A DNA stretch of 64,000 nt, taken from NCBI GenBank assembly GCA_017628205.1, contig JAGBZO010000033.1:53390-117389 (forward strand). The letters run 5' to 3'. Positions 56,212 to 64,000 of the stretch are shown here, piece after piece (the first letter of the stretch is position 1; each line of letters starts with the position of its first letter). Under the pieces are notes generated by a model. That model ran no database searches and was not told the origin of the DNA. It saw only the letters and a list, made by a program, of their open reading frames with translations. The position numbers were made by a program, and so were the translations under genes. The DNA comes from Duodenibacillus sp. GTDB taxonomy: Bacteria > Pseudomonadota > Gammaproteobacteria > Burkholderiales > Burkholderiaceae_F.

Positions 56212-56663
56212 CGATTCCAGCGGTCGCGCGCCGCGTCGTCGCTTTCTCGAGCGTCGACCCAACGTGACTGACCGTCGGCGGTCGTTTCCTTCTTCCAGAA
56301 AGGCGCTTCGGTCTTGAGCCAATCCATAATGTATTCGCTCGCTTCAAACGCCTCGCGACGATGCAGACTCGTCACCAACGTCATGACGATCTGTTCGCCG
56401 ACCTTCAATGGGCCGACGCGATGAATCACCACCACGTCCTCGAGTTGCCAGCGAGCGCGTGCCGCCTGCACGATCTCGCCCAAGGCTTTTTCCGTCATCC
56501 CCGGATAATGTTCGAGTTCCATTTCGACAACGCTGCCGTCGCTGCGCACGATGCCCGTAAAGGTTACGGCTGCTCCGGCTTGACGCTCGGGACGCTCCAA
56601 CAGACGCATCTCTTCGGATACGTCAAAATCCTCGCGTCCGACGCGAATTTTCGTGATCCCCAT
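56208..56663 (-). CDS. moaE: Molybdopterin synthase catalytic subunit MoaE
   Basis: This 151-residue large subunit converts precursor Z to molybdopterin, together with thiocarboxylated MoaD. Family features are GAAVTFTGIVRS, LEHYPGMTEKAL, HRVGPLKVGEQIV and the lysine-rich active-site block EYIMDWLKTEAPFWKKE. GGAGG lies five bases before the ATG at 56663. The moaD stop is one base upstream, and the crcB start overlaps its own stop, which shows tight coupling. Confidence 0.95.
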   Translation of the reverse strand: MGITKIRVGREDFDVSEEMRLLERPERQAGAAVTFTGIVRSDGSVVEMELEHYPGMTEKALGEIVQAARARWQLEDVVVIHRVGPLKVGEQIVMTLVTSLHRREAFEASEYIMDWLKTEAPFWKKETTADGQSRWVDARESDDAARDRWNR

Positions 56664-56664
56664 A

Positions 56665-56922
56665 TCAGCCTCCGGTGACGGGCGGGAAAAAGGCCACTTC
56701 GTCTCCGTCGGCCAAGGCCGTACCGGCCGGCGCCATCGATGCGTTGACCGCCGCACGAATGCGCTTGACGCCGGCAAAGGCCTGGGCGCGAACGGCATCC
56801 GTTTCAATCAACCAAGCCTGCAAATCGGCTACGGTACGCACGGTTTCGGGTACTTCGATCGCTTCCGTGTCGGTACCGATCGCTTCACGCAACAAGGCGA
56901 AATACTTGACAGTCAACTTCAC
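56665..56922 (-). CDS. moaD: Molybdopterin synthase sulfur-carrier subunit MoaD
   Basis: This 85-residue ubiquitin-fold protein ends PPVTGG. The C-terminal Gly-Gly is adenylated and thiocarboxylated to donate sulfur to molybdopterin. KYFALLREAIG at the start and DGDEVAFFPPVTGG at the end match the family. Its ATG overlaps the moeA stop in an ATGA arrangement. Confidence 0.94.
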   Translation of the reverse strand: MKLTVKYFALLREAIGTDTEAIEVPETVRTVADLQAWLIETDAVRAQAFAGVKRIRAAVNASMAPAGTALADGDEVAFFPPVTGG

Positions 56923-58124
56923 TTAAACAGGTCTCCGAAGGGGAAATACAAAACGGTGTCGCCGGGCTCGAAGGTGTGGCCGACGGGAATGTCGACCAAA
57001 CCGTCCCCCCAAGCGCAACTGGTCAGCACTTGCGAATTTTGGTTCGGGTACACGTCAAGGCCGCCTCGATCGTTGCGTTTGACGCGAATGAATTCTTCGC
57101 GCTTGCCGGGCTTGGGCCAGGCGAAGTCGGCGCGTACCTGCATCGGCTTGGCATGCACGTCGCGAATGCCCTGACTGCGCAAAATGTAGGGACGAGCCAA
57201 CATGAGGAACGTGACGAAACTCGACACGGGATTGCCGGGCAGACCGATAAAGGGAACGCCGGACACATGTCCCAAGGCCACGGGCTTGCCGGGCTTGAGC
57301 GCCACTTTCCACATGTCGAGCGATCCGAGTCGTTCGATGGCCGGCTTGATGTGATCTTCCTCGCCAACGCTCATGCCGCCCGACGTAATAATGAGATCGG
57401 CCGTTTGCGCGGCTTTTTCAAAGGCTTTGACGGTCGCTTCCAGCGTATCGGGCACCACGCCCAAGTCATAGACTTCGCAATCGAGCTGATGTAGCAACGC
57501 GCGCAACGTGTAGCGGTTGGAATTGTAAATGCCTCCGGGCGGCAAAGGCTTGCCGGGCGGCGTCAACTCGTTGCCGGAGAAAAAGACGGCCACGCGCAAG
57601 TGTTTGAACACTTCGACGTAACCGACGCCAACGCTGGCAATGAGCCCCAACTGAGTCGGTTTGATGCGTTCGCCCACGTCGGCGACCACGTCGCCCAACG
57701 CTACGTCGCTCGCACGTCGACGCACCCATTGACCGGCGCGCACCGGCAAGCGGAACGTCACGACGTCTCCCTGCCGCTCGACGTCTTCCTGAGGCACCAC
57801 CGTATCGGCCCCTTCGGGAATCGGCGCGCCCGTAAAGATGCGGGCGCACGTCCCGGGCTCCAACGTCGTGCCGACCGAACCGGCCGGAATGCGTTGCGAA
57901 ATCGTCAAACTAATGCTCTGACCGTCCTGCAAAGCGGTCAGATCAGCAAACCGCACGGCATAGCCGTCCATTTGCGAGTTATCCCACGCCGGCACGTCGA
58001 TCGTGCTGACCACGGGACGCGCCAAAACGCGATCGCACGCGTACAGCGTCGGAATGGTTTCAACATCGGCAATCGGCTTGGCGGCATCGACAAACGTTGC
58101 CAAAGCTTCTTTATATGTGATCAC
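56919..58124 (-). CDS. moeA: Molybdopterin molybdenumtransferase MoeA
   Basis: This 401-residue enzyme inserts molybdenum into adenylated molybdopterin. Motifs are VPAWDNSQMDGYAVR near residue 45, IFTGAPIPEGADTVV, TSGGMSVGEEDHIK (the molybdopterin-binding signature) and GLPGNPVSSFVTF, with the C-terminal barrel ending PVGHTFEPGDTVLYFPF. The GTG start at 58124 has AAAGG six bases upstream, lying inside the end of mobB, which overlaps it by 14 bases. It precedes moaD. Confidence 0.95.
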   Translation of the reverse strand: MITYKEALATFVDAAKPIADVETIPTLYACDRVLARPVVSTIDVPAWDNSQMDGYAVRFADLTALQDGQSISLTISQRIPAGSVGTTLEPGTCARIFTGAPIPEGADTVVPQEDVERQGDVVTFRLPVRAGQWVRRRASDVALGDVVADVGERIKPTQLGLIASVGVGYVEVFKHLRVAVFFSGNELTPPGKPLPPGGIYNSNRYTLRALLHQLDCEVYDLGVVPDTLEATVKAFEKAAQTADLIITSGGMSVGEEDHIKPAIERLGSLDMWKVALKPGKPVALGHVSGVPFIGLPGNPVSSFVTFLMLARPYILRSQGIRDVHAKPMQVRADFAWPKPGKREEFIRVKRNDRGGLDVYPNQNSQVLTSCAWGDGLVDIPVGHTFEPGDTVLYFPFGDLFK

Positions 58125-58620
58125 AATTGGCCTTTAAACCTACAATGAAATTAGCAACCGCCCCGGGATTGTTCAGATCCAATCGCTGAACCCCCGCGGG
58201 TATCGTCAGTTGGGCGTCGTCCGTCGCGATAGCAACCACTTCGGAAGTCAAATACGTCAGAGGATCGGTCGACAATCCGGAACGATGAACGAGAATGCGC
58301 GGCAAGCCTTCTTCGCTCTTGTAGCCCTCGACCAAAACGATGTCGACGGGCGAGAGCAGCGCCAAAGCTTCCTGTAGCGTCGGTTCAACCGCCGTTTCGC
58401 GCATCAAAGCCCAGCGGCCCGGGGCGACCAGCAACACCTCCTGGGCACCGGCCGTTCGATAACGATAACTGTCTTTGCCCGGTCGATCGACGTCCACCGT
58501 GTGGTGGGCGCTTTTGACGGCGGAGACGCGACGGCCGCGACTCTTGAGTCGGGCCAAGACTTTTTCCATCAGCGTCGTCTTGCCGACGCCGGACGGACCG
58601 ACAAATCCGATAGCAAACAT
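58111..58620 (-). CDS. mobB: Molybdopterin-guanine dinucleotide biosynthesis adaptor MobB
   Basis: This 169-residue P-loop GTPase assists MobA in attaching GMP to the molybdenum cofactor. It has GFVGPSGVGKTTLMEKVL (Walker A at about 6-14), KSAHHTVDVDRPGKDSYRYRTAGA and VDIVLVEGYK. ATG at 58620 is chosen because GAGGAAG lies six bases upstream. It is the first gene of the minus-strand unit mobB-moeA-moaD-moaE-crcB-LprI-like. Confidence 0.93.
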   Translation of the reverse strand: MFAIGFVGPSGVGKTTLMEKVLARLKSRGRRVSAVKSAHHTVDVDRPGKDSYRYRTAGAQEVLLVAPGRWALMRETAVEPTLQEALALLSPVDIVLVEGYKSEEGLPRILVHRSGLSTDPLTYLTSEVVAIATDDAQLTIPAGVQRLDLNNPGAVANFIVGLKANCDHI

Positions 58621-58748
58621 AGGTGACTTCCTCAATCAGACAACGTGCCATTCATGCACTTTAGCGCAGCTCGTCGAGAATGTGGGACGCATTCGACAAA
58701 TAGTTGGTTCGAATTCTTCCGTACGGGCTATTTACGTTCGGCACGCCC

Positions 58749-58771
58749 TATAATATGTTGGTTATATTATC
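58749..58771. promoter_or_regulatory. AT-rich dyad with TATAAT between mobB and lptE
   Basis: TATAAT (58749-58754) is a perfect -10 box for lptE. ATAATAT (58750-58756) and ATATTAT (58764-58770) form an inverted repeat, so the minus strand shows GATAAT pointing toward mobB. This suggests face-to-face promoters sharing one AT-rich core. No good -35 boxes are visible. Confidence 0.5.
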
Positions 58772-58793
58772 ACTCCAGTCTAAGTTGCGTCCC

Positions 58794-59297
58794 ATGTCAG
58801 TTTCTCGCCGTTTGTTACTAGGTTCCGCTTTGTCGTTGCCCTTGGTCGGTTGCGGCTTTCGTTTGCGCGGCAGTTACACGTTACCTTTTGAAACCATGTA
58901 TTTGGACATGGAAAGCAATACGCCGTTTGCAGGCTTGTTGGCCCGCCAATTGCGCGCCGGCACCAACGTGCGTCTGGTCGACGACATCAAAGAAGCTCAG
59001 GCCGTTTTGAAGATCCTGAGCAACACTCGTACCCGTACGATCGTCGCTCTGAACACCAAGGGACAGGCCCGAGAATTCGAGTTGCGCCTGAAAGTCGTTT
59101 TCCGTGTCAACTCGCCCGACGGCGCCGATTATTTGCCCGACACCGTTTTGACGGCCATGCGCGAATTGTCCTACAACGACGACGAATACCTGAGCCGTCA
59201 CGCTGAAGAAGAAATGTTGTTCGACGAAATGCAAGCCGACATCGTGTCGCAAATGATGCGTCGCATTCAGCACACTCGCATTCCGAGCAAACCGTAA
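58794..59297 (+). CDS. lptE: LPS-assembly lipoprotein LptE
   Basis: This 167-residue outer-membrane lipoprotein plugs the LptD barrel that inserts lipopolysaccharide. The signal ends in lipobox PLVGC (Cys20), followed by the family pattern GFRLRGSYTLPFETMYL. The fold-typical LRLKVVFRV and DEYLSRHAEEEMLFDEMQADIVSQMMRRI end is present. The signal has SRRLLLG before the hydrophobic part, which looks Tat-like but is common in LptE of this order. ATG at 58794 lies 40 bases after the TATAAT. holA starts 17 bases downstream. Confidence 0.92.
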   Translation: MSVSRRLLLGSALSLPLVGCGFRLRGSYTLPFETMYLDMESNTPFAGLLARQLRAGTNVRLVDDIKEAQAVLKILSNTRTRTIVALNTKGQAREFELRLKVVFRVNSPDGADYLPDTVLTAMRELSYNDDEYLSRHAEEEMLFDEMQADIVSQMMRRIQHTRIPSKP

Positions 59298-59314
59298 ATT
59301 CCGGCGAGCGCATC

Positions 59315-60325
59315 ATGTCGCGTTTTGACCAATTGCCCGCGTTGCTCAAAGGATCGCTGGCCCCGTTGTGGCTCGTCACCGGGGAAGAACCTTTGTTGAT
59401 GCTTGAGGCGGCCGACGCCATTCGTCAGGCCGCCCGTGAGCAGGGCTATACCGAGCGCGAAGTGTATAACGCCTCGGGCGTTTGGGATTGGTCGCAACTG
59501 CTCGACGGATGCCGTTCGATGGGGTTGTTCGACGAGCGAAAAATCATCGAAGTGCGCCTGGCGACGTGCCGTCCCGGTACGAAAGGCGCCGACGCCTTGT
59601 CGCAACTGGCGCAAATGCCGTTGCAAGACACGATCGTCGTCGTTTCCATGCCGAGCGATTGGTCCGTCAAAAAACTGGCTTGGTTCAAGAAATTGAGTGC
59701 GGCCGCTCAGGTTGTCGAGTGTCTTCCGGTCACGGCCAAAGAGTTGCCCCATTGGTTTGAACAACGGTTGGCCCGACAACGTCAAACGGCCGATGCCGAA
59801 GCGCTTCGCCTGCTTTCGGAGCGTTGCGAGGGCAATCTCTTGGCGGCCAAACAGGAAATTCTCAAGCTCGCCTATCAGCATCCCGGCGACGTGCACATCA
59901 CGGCCGACATGATTCGCGACGCCGTCAGCGACGTCTCCCGTTTCGATGCCGAGAACCTCTTGGAAGCCATGATGTTCGGCGATGCAGGCAAGGCGGCCCG
60001 AATCGTTTCCAGTCTGAAGGCCGAAGGCGTCGGCATTCCCTCTTTCTCCTGGATGCTCGCCGATGAAATTCGCGCCGCGGCTCGTGTACGCGCTTTGATG
60101 GACAAAGGCCAACCGCGCGATGCGGCCATGCGTGCCGTCGGCGCGTTCGGTCCGCGTCAGACTCGCATCTCGGCCGTCGTTCGCCGACACAACGCCCAAC
60201 GCCTGGGCAACGCCCTGATGCTGTGCGCCGACATCGACCGTTTGGCCAAGGGGCTGACGGTCAAGGATCGGGACAGCGATCCGTGGTTGGAAGTACTGTC
60301 GTTAGTAACTTTTATTGCGCGTTGA
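59315..60325 (+). CDS. holA: DNA polymerase III delta subunit HolA
   Basis: This 336-residue clamp-loader subunit opens the beta sliding clamp. The N-terminal AAA+-like domain begins PALLKGSLAPLWLVTGEEPLLMLEAADAIR, with LFDERKIIEVRL (beta-binding region) and VVVVSMPSDWSVKKLAWFK. The C-terminal collar holds RCEGNLLAAKQEILKL and DAENLLEAMMFGDAGKAARIV. It is paired with lptE, as in many proteobacteria. Confidence 0.93.
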   Translation: MSRFDQLPALLKGSLAPLWLVTGEEPLLMLEAADAIRQAAREQGYTEREVYNASGVWDWSQLLDGCRSMGLFDERKIIEVRLATCRPGTKGADALSQLAQMPLQDTIVVVSMPSDWSVKKLAWFKKLSAAAQVVECLPVTAKELPHWFEQRLARQRQTADAEALRLLSERCEGNLLAAKQEILKLAYQHPGDVHITADMIRDAVSDVSRFDAENLLEAMMFGDAGKAARIVSSLKAEGVGIPSFSWMLADEIRAAARVRALMDKGQPRDAAMRAVGAFGPRQTRISAVVRRHNAQRLGNALMLCADIDRLAKGLTVKDRDSDPWLEVLSLVTFIAR

Positions 60326-60355
60326 TCCGCTTCAACGCACTCGTAGAGAATTTGC

Positions 60356-61627
60356 ATGCCCGATATCGACACTTTGATGCAAACCGTTGGTCGTGCCGCC
60401 CGTGATGCTTCCCGCTACATGGCCGCCGCCACGACCGCCCGCAAAAACGCCGCGTTGACGGAACTGGCTCGACTCGTTCGCGATCGACGCGACGCCATCC
60501 GAGAGGCCAACGCAGCCGATCTGACCGCCGCCCGCGCGGCCGGTTTGAAAGAATCGTTCGTCGACCGTTTGGCCGTCACCGACGCCGTGATTGAAACGAT
60601 GGCGCTCGGTTGCGAACAGATCGCCCTGTTGCCCGACCCGATCGGCGAAATCAAAGACATGCACCCGCAAGCTTCCGGCATCGTCGTGGGCAAAATGCGC
60701 GTTCCGCTCGGCGTGTTGGGGATCATTTACGAAGCGCGCCCCAACGTGACGATCGATGCGGCCGCACTGGCCATCAAATCGGGCAACGCCGCCATCTTGC
60801 GCGGCGGCAGCGAAGCGGCCAACACCAACGCCTGTTTGGGCGAGCTCGTGGCCCTCGCCCTCGAGTCGGCCGATTTGCCCGCCAAAGCCATTCAAGTGGC
60901 GCCGACCGTCGATCGCGCCTTCGTCGGCGCCATGATCGTGGCCACCGACTACATCGACGTGATCATTCCGCGCGGCGGCAAGAGCCTCATCGCCCGTCTG
61001 CAAAACGACGCACGCGTCCCGATGATTCATCATTTGGACGGCATCTGCCATACCTATGTCGACGCCGAATGCGACCTCGACATGGCCGTCAGCGTTTCGG
61101 ACAACGCCAAAACGCAACGCACGTCCCCGTGCAACGCCATGGAGACGCTTTTGGTTCATGCGGCCGTGGCCGACGTCTTTTTGCCCCGCATCGGCGCCGT
61201 CTTTGCCGCCAAGAATGTTGAAATGCGCGCCGACGAACGCGCTTTGACCATTTTGACGGCCTCGGGCCTGACTTGCGTCCCAGCCACCGAAGAAGACTGG
61301 GAAACCGAGTACAATGCGCCCATCATCTCGATCGCGGTCGTCGACTCGTTGGACGCCGCCATCGAACACATCAACCGTCACGGCTCGGGGCACACCGATG
61401 CGATCATCACGACCAATCGTCCCGCGAGCGATCGTTTCTTGCGCGAGGTCGACTCCGGCAGCGTCATGGTCAATTGCTCGACGCGCCTTGCCGACGGATT
61501 CGTTTACGGTCTTGGAGCCGAAATCGGCATCAGCACCGGCAAATTGCACGCACGCGGTCCGGTCGGTCTCGAAGGCCTGACCAGTTTGAAATACGTTGTT
61601 CTCGGTCACGGCGAAGGCCGTCACTGA
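60356..61627 (+). CDS. proA: Gamma-glutamyl phosphate reductase ProA
   Basis: This 423-residue NADPH-dependent dehydrogenase makes glutamate semialdehyde in proline synthesis. It has the [22 protein letters not shown] cofactor block, the active-site cysteine in [13 protein letters not shown], and the family block [31 protein letters not shown]. It follows holA by 30 bases and ends 25 bases before the methyltransferase gene. Confidence 0.97.
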   Translation: MPDIDTLMQTVGRAARDASRYMAAATTARKNAALTELARLVRDRRDAIREANAADLTAARAAGLKESFVDRLAVTDAVIETMALGCEQIALLPDPIGEIKDMHPQASGIVVGKMRVPLGVLGIIYEARPNVTIDAAALAIKSGNAAILRGGSEAANTNACLGELVALALESADLPAKAIQVAPTVDRAFVGAMIVATDYIDVIIPRGGKSLIARLQNDARVPMIHHLDGICHTYVDAECDLDMAVSVSDNAKTQRTSPCNAMETLLVHAAVADVFLPRIGAVFAAKNVEMRADERALTILTASGLTCVPATEEDWETEYNAPIISIAVVDSLDAAIEHINRHGSGHTDAIITTNRPASDRFLREVDSGSVMVNCSTRLADGFVYGLGAEIGISTGKLHARGPVGLEGLTSLKYVVLGHGEGRH

Positions 61628-61652
61628 GTCCCCCCAACCGATCTTGATTACT

Positions 61653-62828
61653 ATGGCAAAACATCCGACTTTTTACGCGGTTTGTCCCTTGGGTTTGGAA
61701 GCCTTGTTGGCCGATGAGCTCAAGGCCTGCGGCGCCAAGGAACTGCGCGCCGGCAAAGCCGGCATTACCTTCGAGGGCTCCATGACCGTCGCCATGCGCG
61801 CCTGCCTGACGTCGCGTTTGGCCAGCCGCATTCTCATGCGTTTGGGCTCGAGCGATTACTACGACGAAGAAGATATCTACAACTTCGCCTGTCGTACCAA
61901 ATGGGAAGAACACTTCGGCCCGGACAAGTCCATCCGCGTCGACGTCAACGCCCGCCGCTCTCCTTTGCATTCGCTCGATTTCACGCTCTTGCGCATCAAA
62001 GACGGCATATGCGACCGCTTCAACCATTTCATGAAAGTGCGACCGAACGTCGACCGCACGCACCCGGACATTCGCATTTTCGCCTTCATCGACGACAAGT
62101 ACTGCACTTTCTACCTGGATTTGTGCGGCGAAGCGCTCTTTAAGCGCGGTTGGCGTCGCGACAAGGGCGAGGCTCCTTTGAAGGAAAACTTGGCGGCCGC
62201 TCTCTTGAAGTTGGCCGGCTGGACGCCCGATCAAGTGCTTGTCGATCCGTTCTGCGGCTCGGGCACGATCGCCATCGAAGCGGCCAGTATCGCCACCAAC
62301 ACGGCGCCCGGTTTGCATCGTCGTTTCCTTTTTGAAAACTTCTCGGGCTTTGACAAAGACGCCTGGACGGAACTCAAGGACGACGCCCGCGCCGCCGTGA
62401 ACCGCCACGTCAAGTTGCAGATTCAGGCCTCCGACATTTCCTCCATCGTGGTGGAGAAAGCCAAGGAAAACTGCCGTCAAGCGGGCTTTGCTTATTTGAT
62501 GGACAACGGCTCGATCGAATTCAGCCGCTGCGACGCCCGTGAGGTCACGGCGCCGGCCGCTTCCGGTTTGGTGATCGCCAACCCGCCCTACGGCGAGCAA
62601 TCCAACCCCAAGAGCGCCCCCGTCGCCGCGATGATGAAGAACGTTTCGGACAACTTCAAGCACAACTTCGCCGGTTGGACCGCTTGGTTGTTGACGAGCG
62701 ACCGACAACTGCCCCGTCAGATGCGTTTGAGCGAATCGCGCAAGATTCCGCTCTTTAACGGTCCGCTCGAATGCCGTTTCTTCAAGTTTGATTTGGTCTC
62801 GGGTACCTTCCGCAAGAACCAGGATTAA
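61653..62828 (+). CDS. THUMP-domain RNA guanine-N2 methyltransferase (RlmL N-terminal-half type)
   Basis: This 391-residue methyltransferase corresponds to the RlmL half of E. coli RlmKL, which methylates G2445 of 23S rRNA. The N-terminal THUMP part contains FYAVCPLGLEALLADELKACGA and VDVNARRSPLHSLD. The Rossmann domain contains LVDPFCGSGTIAIEAA (SAM binding) and the catalytic motif NPPYGEQ. The C-terminal RlmK domain of the fused enterobacterial protein is absent. ATG at 61653 gives the standard N-terminus; the longer frame overlaps proA. Confidence 0.9.
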   Translation: MAKHPTFYAVCPLGLEALLADELKACGAKELRAGKAGITFEGSMTVAMRACLTSRLASRILMRLGSSDYYDEEDIYNFACRTKWEEHFGPDKSIRVDVNARRSPLHSLDFTLLRIKDGICDRFNHFMKVRPNVDRTHPDIRIFAFIDDKYCTFYLDLCGEALFKRGWRRDKGEAPLKENLAAALLKLAGWTPDQVLVDPFCGSGTIAIEAASIATNTAPGLHRRFLFENFSGFDKDAWTELKDDARAAVNRHVKLQIQASDISSIVVEKAKENCRQAGFAYLMDNGSIEFSRCDAREVTAPAASGLVIANPPYGEQSNPKSAPVAAMMKNVSDNFKHNFAGWTAWLLTSDRQLPRQMRLSESRKIPLFNGPLECRFFKFDLVSGTFRKNQD

Positions 62829-62842
62829 CCGTTTTTACTTTC

Positions 62843-62870
62843 AAAGGCTCTCGGCAACGGGAGCCTTTTC
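62843..62870 (+). terminator. Terminator of the RlmL-like gene
   Basis: AAAGGCTCTCG (62843-62853) pairs with CGGGAGCCTTT (62858-62868) around a GCAA tetraloop, with TTTT at the end. The EamA gene starts seven bases later. Confidence 0.85.
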
Positions 62871-62876
62871 GTCTCA

Positions 62877-63716
62877 ATGCCTCAATTCATTCTGTCCATG
62901 TTGATTTTCGGTACCGTCGGCCTGTTCGTGCGCGGTATCGACTTGCCCAGCAGCACGATCGCCTTGGCGCGCGGTCTGATGGGCGCCGCTTTTCTCGTGT
63001 GCGCCGCCTTGGCCTTGCGCAAATCGCTGTGCGTCGGCTTATCCCGTTCCACGCTCACGCGTCTGTTCGTCTCCGGCGTCTTTTTGGGATTGAACTGGAT
63101 TTTCCTCTTTGAGGCCTACCGTCATACGACCATTGCCGCCGCCACGTTGAGCTATTACACCGCGCCGGCCATCATGACGCTGTTGTCGCCCTTCGTTCTC
63201 AAAGAAAAACTCTCGACGAAAAAACTCGTCTGTCTGGCCGTATGCTTCGTCGGCATGGGCTGTGTCGTCGGCACCGAGCCCGGTTCCTTGGCCGACGGCG
63301 GCTTGATCGGCATCGGCTTCGGTCTGATCGCCGCCTCTTTCTACGCCGCGGTCGTCTTGAACAACAAGTTCCTCGGCCCGATCGAACCGACGACCAGCTC
63401 CGTCATCCAACTCGGCTCGGCGGCGGCCGCCATTTTGCCTTACGTCTTGGCAACGACCGACTTCGCGTCGATGAGCGTCGGCATGGATCAGTTGGGCTTG
63501 TTGATTGTGGTCGGCATCGTGCATACGGGCGTGGCGTATTTCCTCTATTTCTCCGCCCTGCCCAAATTGAGCACCCAACGCGTGTCGATCTTTTCATACA
63601 TCGATCCGGCGTTTGCCGTCGTGCTTTCCATCCTCGTGTTGGCCGAGCCTTTCACCGCCATGACACTGATCGGCGCCTTTTTGATCCTCGGGGCCGCGCT
63701 CGCCAGCGAACTGTAA
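62877..63716 (+). CDS. EamA-family (drug/metabolite) transporter
   Basis: This 279-residue inner-membrane protein has ten hydrophobic segments in two EamA repeats. The first repeat ends LSYYTAPAIMTLLSPFVLKEKLS and the second ends STQRVSIFSYIDPAFAVVLSILVLAEPF, the paired hallmark of DMT permeases of the RhaT/YdcZ-like 10-TM group. It may export amino acids or other small metabolites; the substrate is unknown. The ATG at 62877 sits just after the upstream terminator, without a clear Shine-Dalgarno sequence. Confidence 0.85.
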   Translation: MPQFILSMLIFGTVGLFVRGIDLPSSTIALARGLMGAAFLVCAALALRKSLCVGLSRSTLTRLFVSGVFLGLNWIFLFEAYRHTTIAAATLSYYTAPAIMTLLSPFVLKEKLSTKKLVCLAVCFVGMGCVVGTEPGSLADGGLIGIGFGLIAASFYAAVVLNNKFLGPIEPTTSSVIQLGSAAAAILPYVLATTDFASMSVGMDQLGLLIVVGIVHTGVAYFLYFSALPKLSTQRVSIFSYIDPAFAVVLSILVLAEPFTAMTLIGAFLILGAALASEL

Positions 63717-63750
63717 TCGCACCTTTCTCGTCCGACCTCGGATTCGAAGG

Positions 63751-63779
63751 ATGAACTACCACGCACTCACGTGCGTGGT
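63751..63779 (-). mobile_element. Probable right end of an IS200/IS605-type element, hairpin
   Basis: CCACGCAC (63759-63766) pairs with GTGCGTGG (63771-63778) around a TCAC loop. It overlaps the tnpB stop codon, and on the minus strand TAGTTCAT follows directly. Subterminal hairpins within a few bases of the cleavage site are typical of IS200/IS605 ends. This hairpin would also be the 3' end of the omega-RNA scaffold. Confidence 0.6.
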
Positions 63780-64000
63780 TTCTTGGGAGCGTACTCCTAA
63801 TTCTAATAACCGCCGAAAATCCATCTTTTGATGGATTTTTCGAATGGTTACGGGCATGTCCATGATAATGCCCCCATCGAATTCGAGTAACTCTTTGAGC
63901 CACTCATTGCCGAGTTCTTTTCGTCCAATATTCATCGCGGCTTGGATATCCGCATTGATCAAGCGACCGGTTCCACAACGATAGAGTCCTCGATGGATTC
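63756..64000 (-). CDS. tnpB: TnpB (IS200/IS605 OrfB) C-terminal part, cut by window edge
   Basis: The frame is open to the right edge, and only the last 81 residues are visible. They read IHRGLYRCGTGRLINADIQAAMNIGRKEL near the cut, which is the zinc-ribbon end and RuvC-III motif (Asp of NAD) of TnpB proteins of the IS1341-like branch. TnpB is an RNA-guided nuclease that helps its transposon persist. The frame ends THVSAW, overlapping the right-end hairpin. The first 63716 bases of the window show no copy. Confidence 0.8.
   Translation of the reverse strand, partial: IHRGLYRCGTGRLINADIQAAMNIGRKELGNEWLKELLEFDGGIIMDMPVTIRKIHQKMDFRRLLELGVRSQETTHVSAW

Noticed and set aside
55807-56322. crcB starting at 56322
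   Set aside because: The extra N-terminal residues are arginine-rich and encoded inside moaE. The TTG at 56211 gives the normal CrcB length.

Overview
The window looks like a chromosome segment of a moderately GC-rich betaproteobacterium of the order Burkholderiales. The Sutterellaceae (Sutterella/Parasutterella group) are the best guess. Support comes from the lpxK-Trm112-kdsB, lptE-holA-proA, thyA-folA and folD-oligopeptidase A gene pairs, an elongation factor P with arginine 32 (the EarP-rhamnosylated type), a tripartite tricarboxylate transporter (TctCBA), a Bug-type binding protein, and heavy use of TTG leucine codons. The family-level placement is inference. No rRNA, tRNA, CRISPR array or prophage was recognised.

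Layout. 1-4.5 kb: the 3' part of a nitronate monooxygenase-like gene, htpG behind a textbook sigma-32 promoter, dps, and a patatin-like phospholipase. 4.5-7.2 kb: clpB on the minus strand, also with a sigma-32 promoter. 7.4-10.5 kb: the tctC-tctB-tctA operon, with a terminator/attenuator after tctC. 10.6-14.7 kb: a PsiE-like membrane protein, an RluA-family pseudouridine synthase, and lpxK-Trm112-kdsB for lipid A/KDO synthesis. 14.9-19.3 kb: a sodium:solute symporter, a secreted endonuclease I coupled to a lipoprotein 5'-nucleotidase, and rubrerythrin. 19.6-26.6 kb: adk, a GlcD-type flavin dehydrogenase with two lipoproteins (one is CreA), folD and oligopeptidase A. 26.6-41.8 kb: M20 amidohydrolase, glnE, yhdP, plsC plus a CdsA-like protein with a degenerate signature, thyA-folA, an amino-acid permease coupled to a YtcJ-like amidohydrolase, and efp. 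41.9-47.2 kb: uvrD and leuS, transcribed divergently. 47.5-55.3 kb: a compact cellulose operon, bcsA-bcsB-bcsZ-bcsG. 55.4-58.6 kb: a minus-strand run mobB-moeA-moaD-moaE-crcB-LprI-like. 58.8-63.7 kb: lptE-holA-proA-RlmL-like methyltransferase and an EamA transporter. From 63.75 kb to the right edge: the 3' end of a TnpB gene of an IS200/IS605-type element.

Most unusual region. The bcs cluster encodes an apparently catalytic cellulose synthase (BcsA/BcsB) and an intact phosphoethanolamine-cellulose transferase (BcsG). Its BcsA PilZ domain has lost the residues that normally bind cyclic di-GMP, and its BcsZ has asparagine where the catalytic base aspartate is expected. bcsC, bcsE, bcsF and bcsQ are absent from the window. 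The cluster and the molybdopterin run sit between leuS and lptE, which are neighbours in many Burkholderiales, so this stretch looks like an inserted or rearranged block. A second such break separates kdsB from adk.
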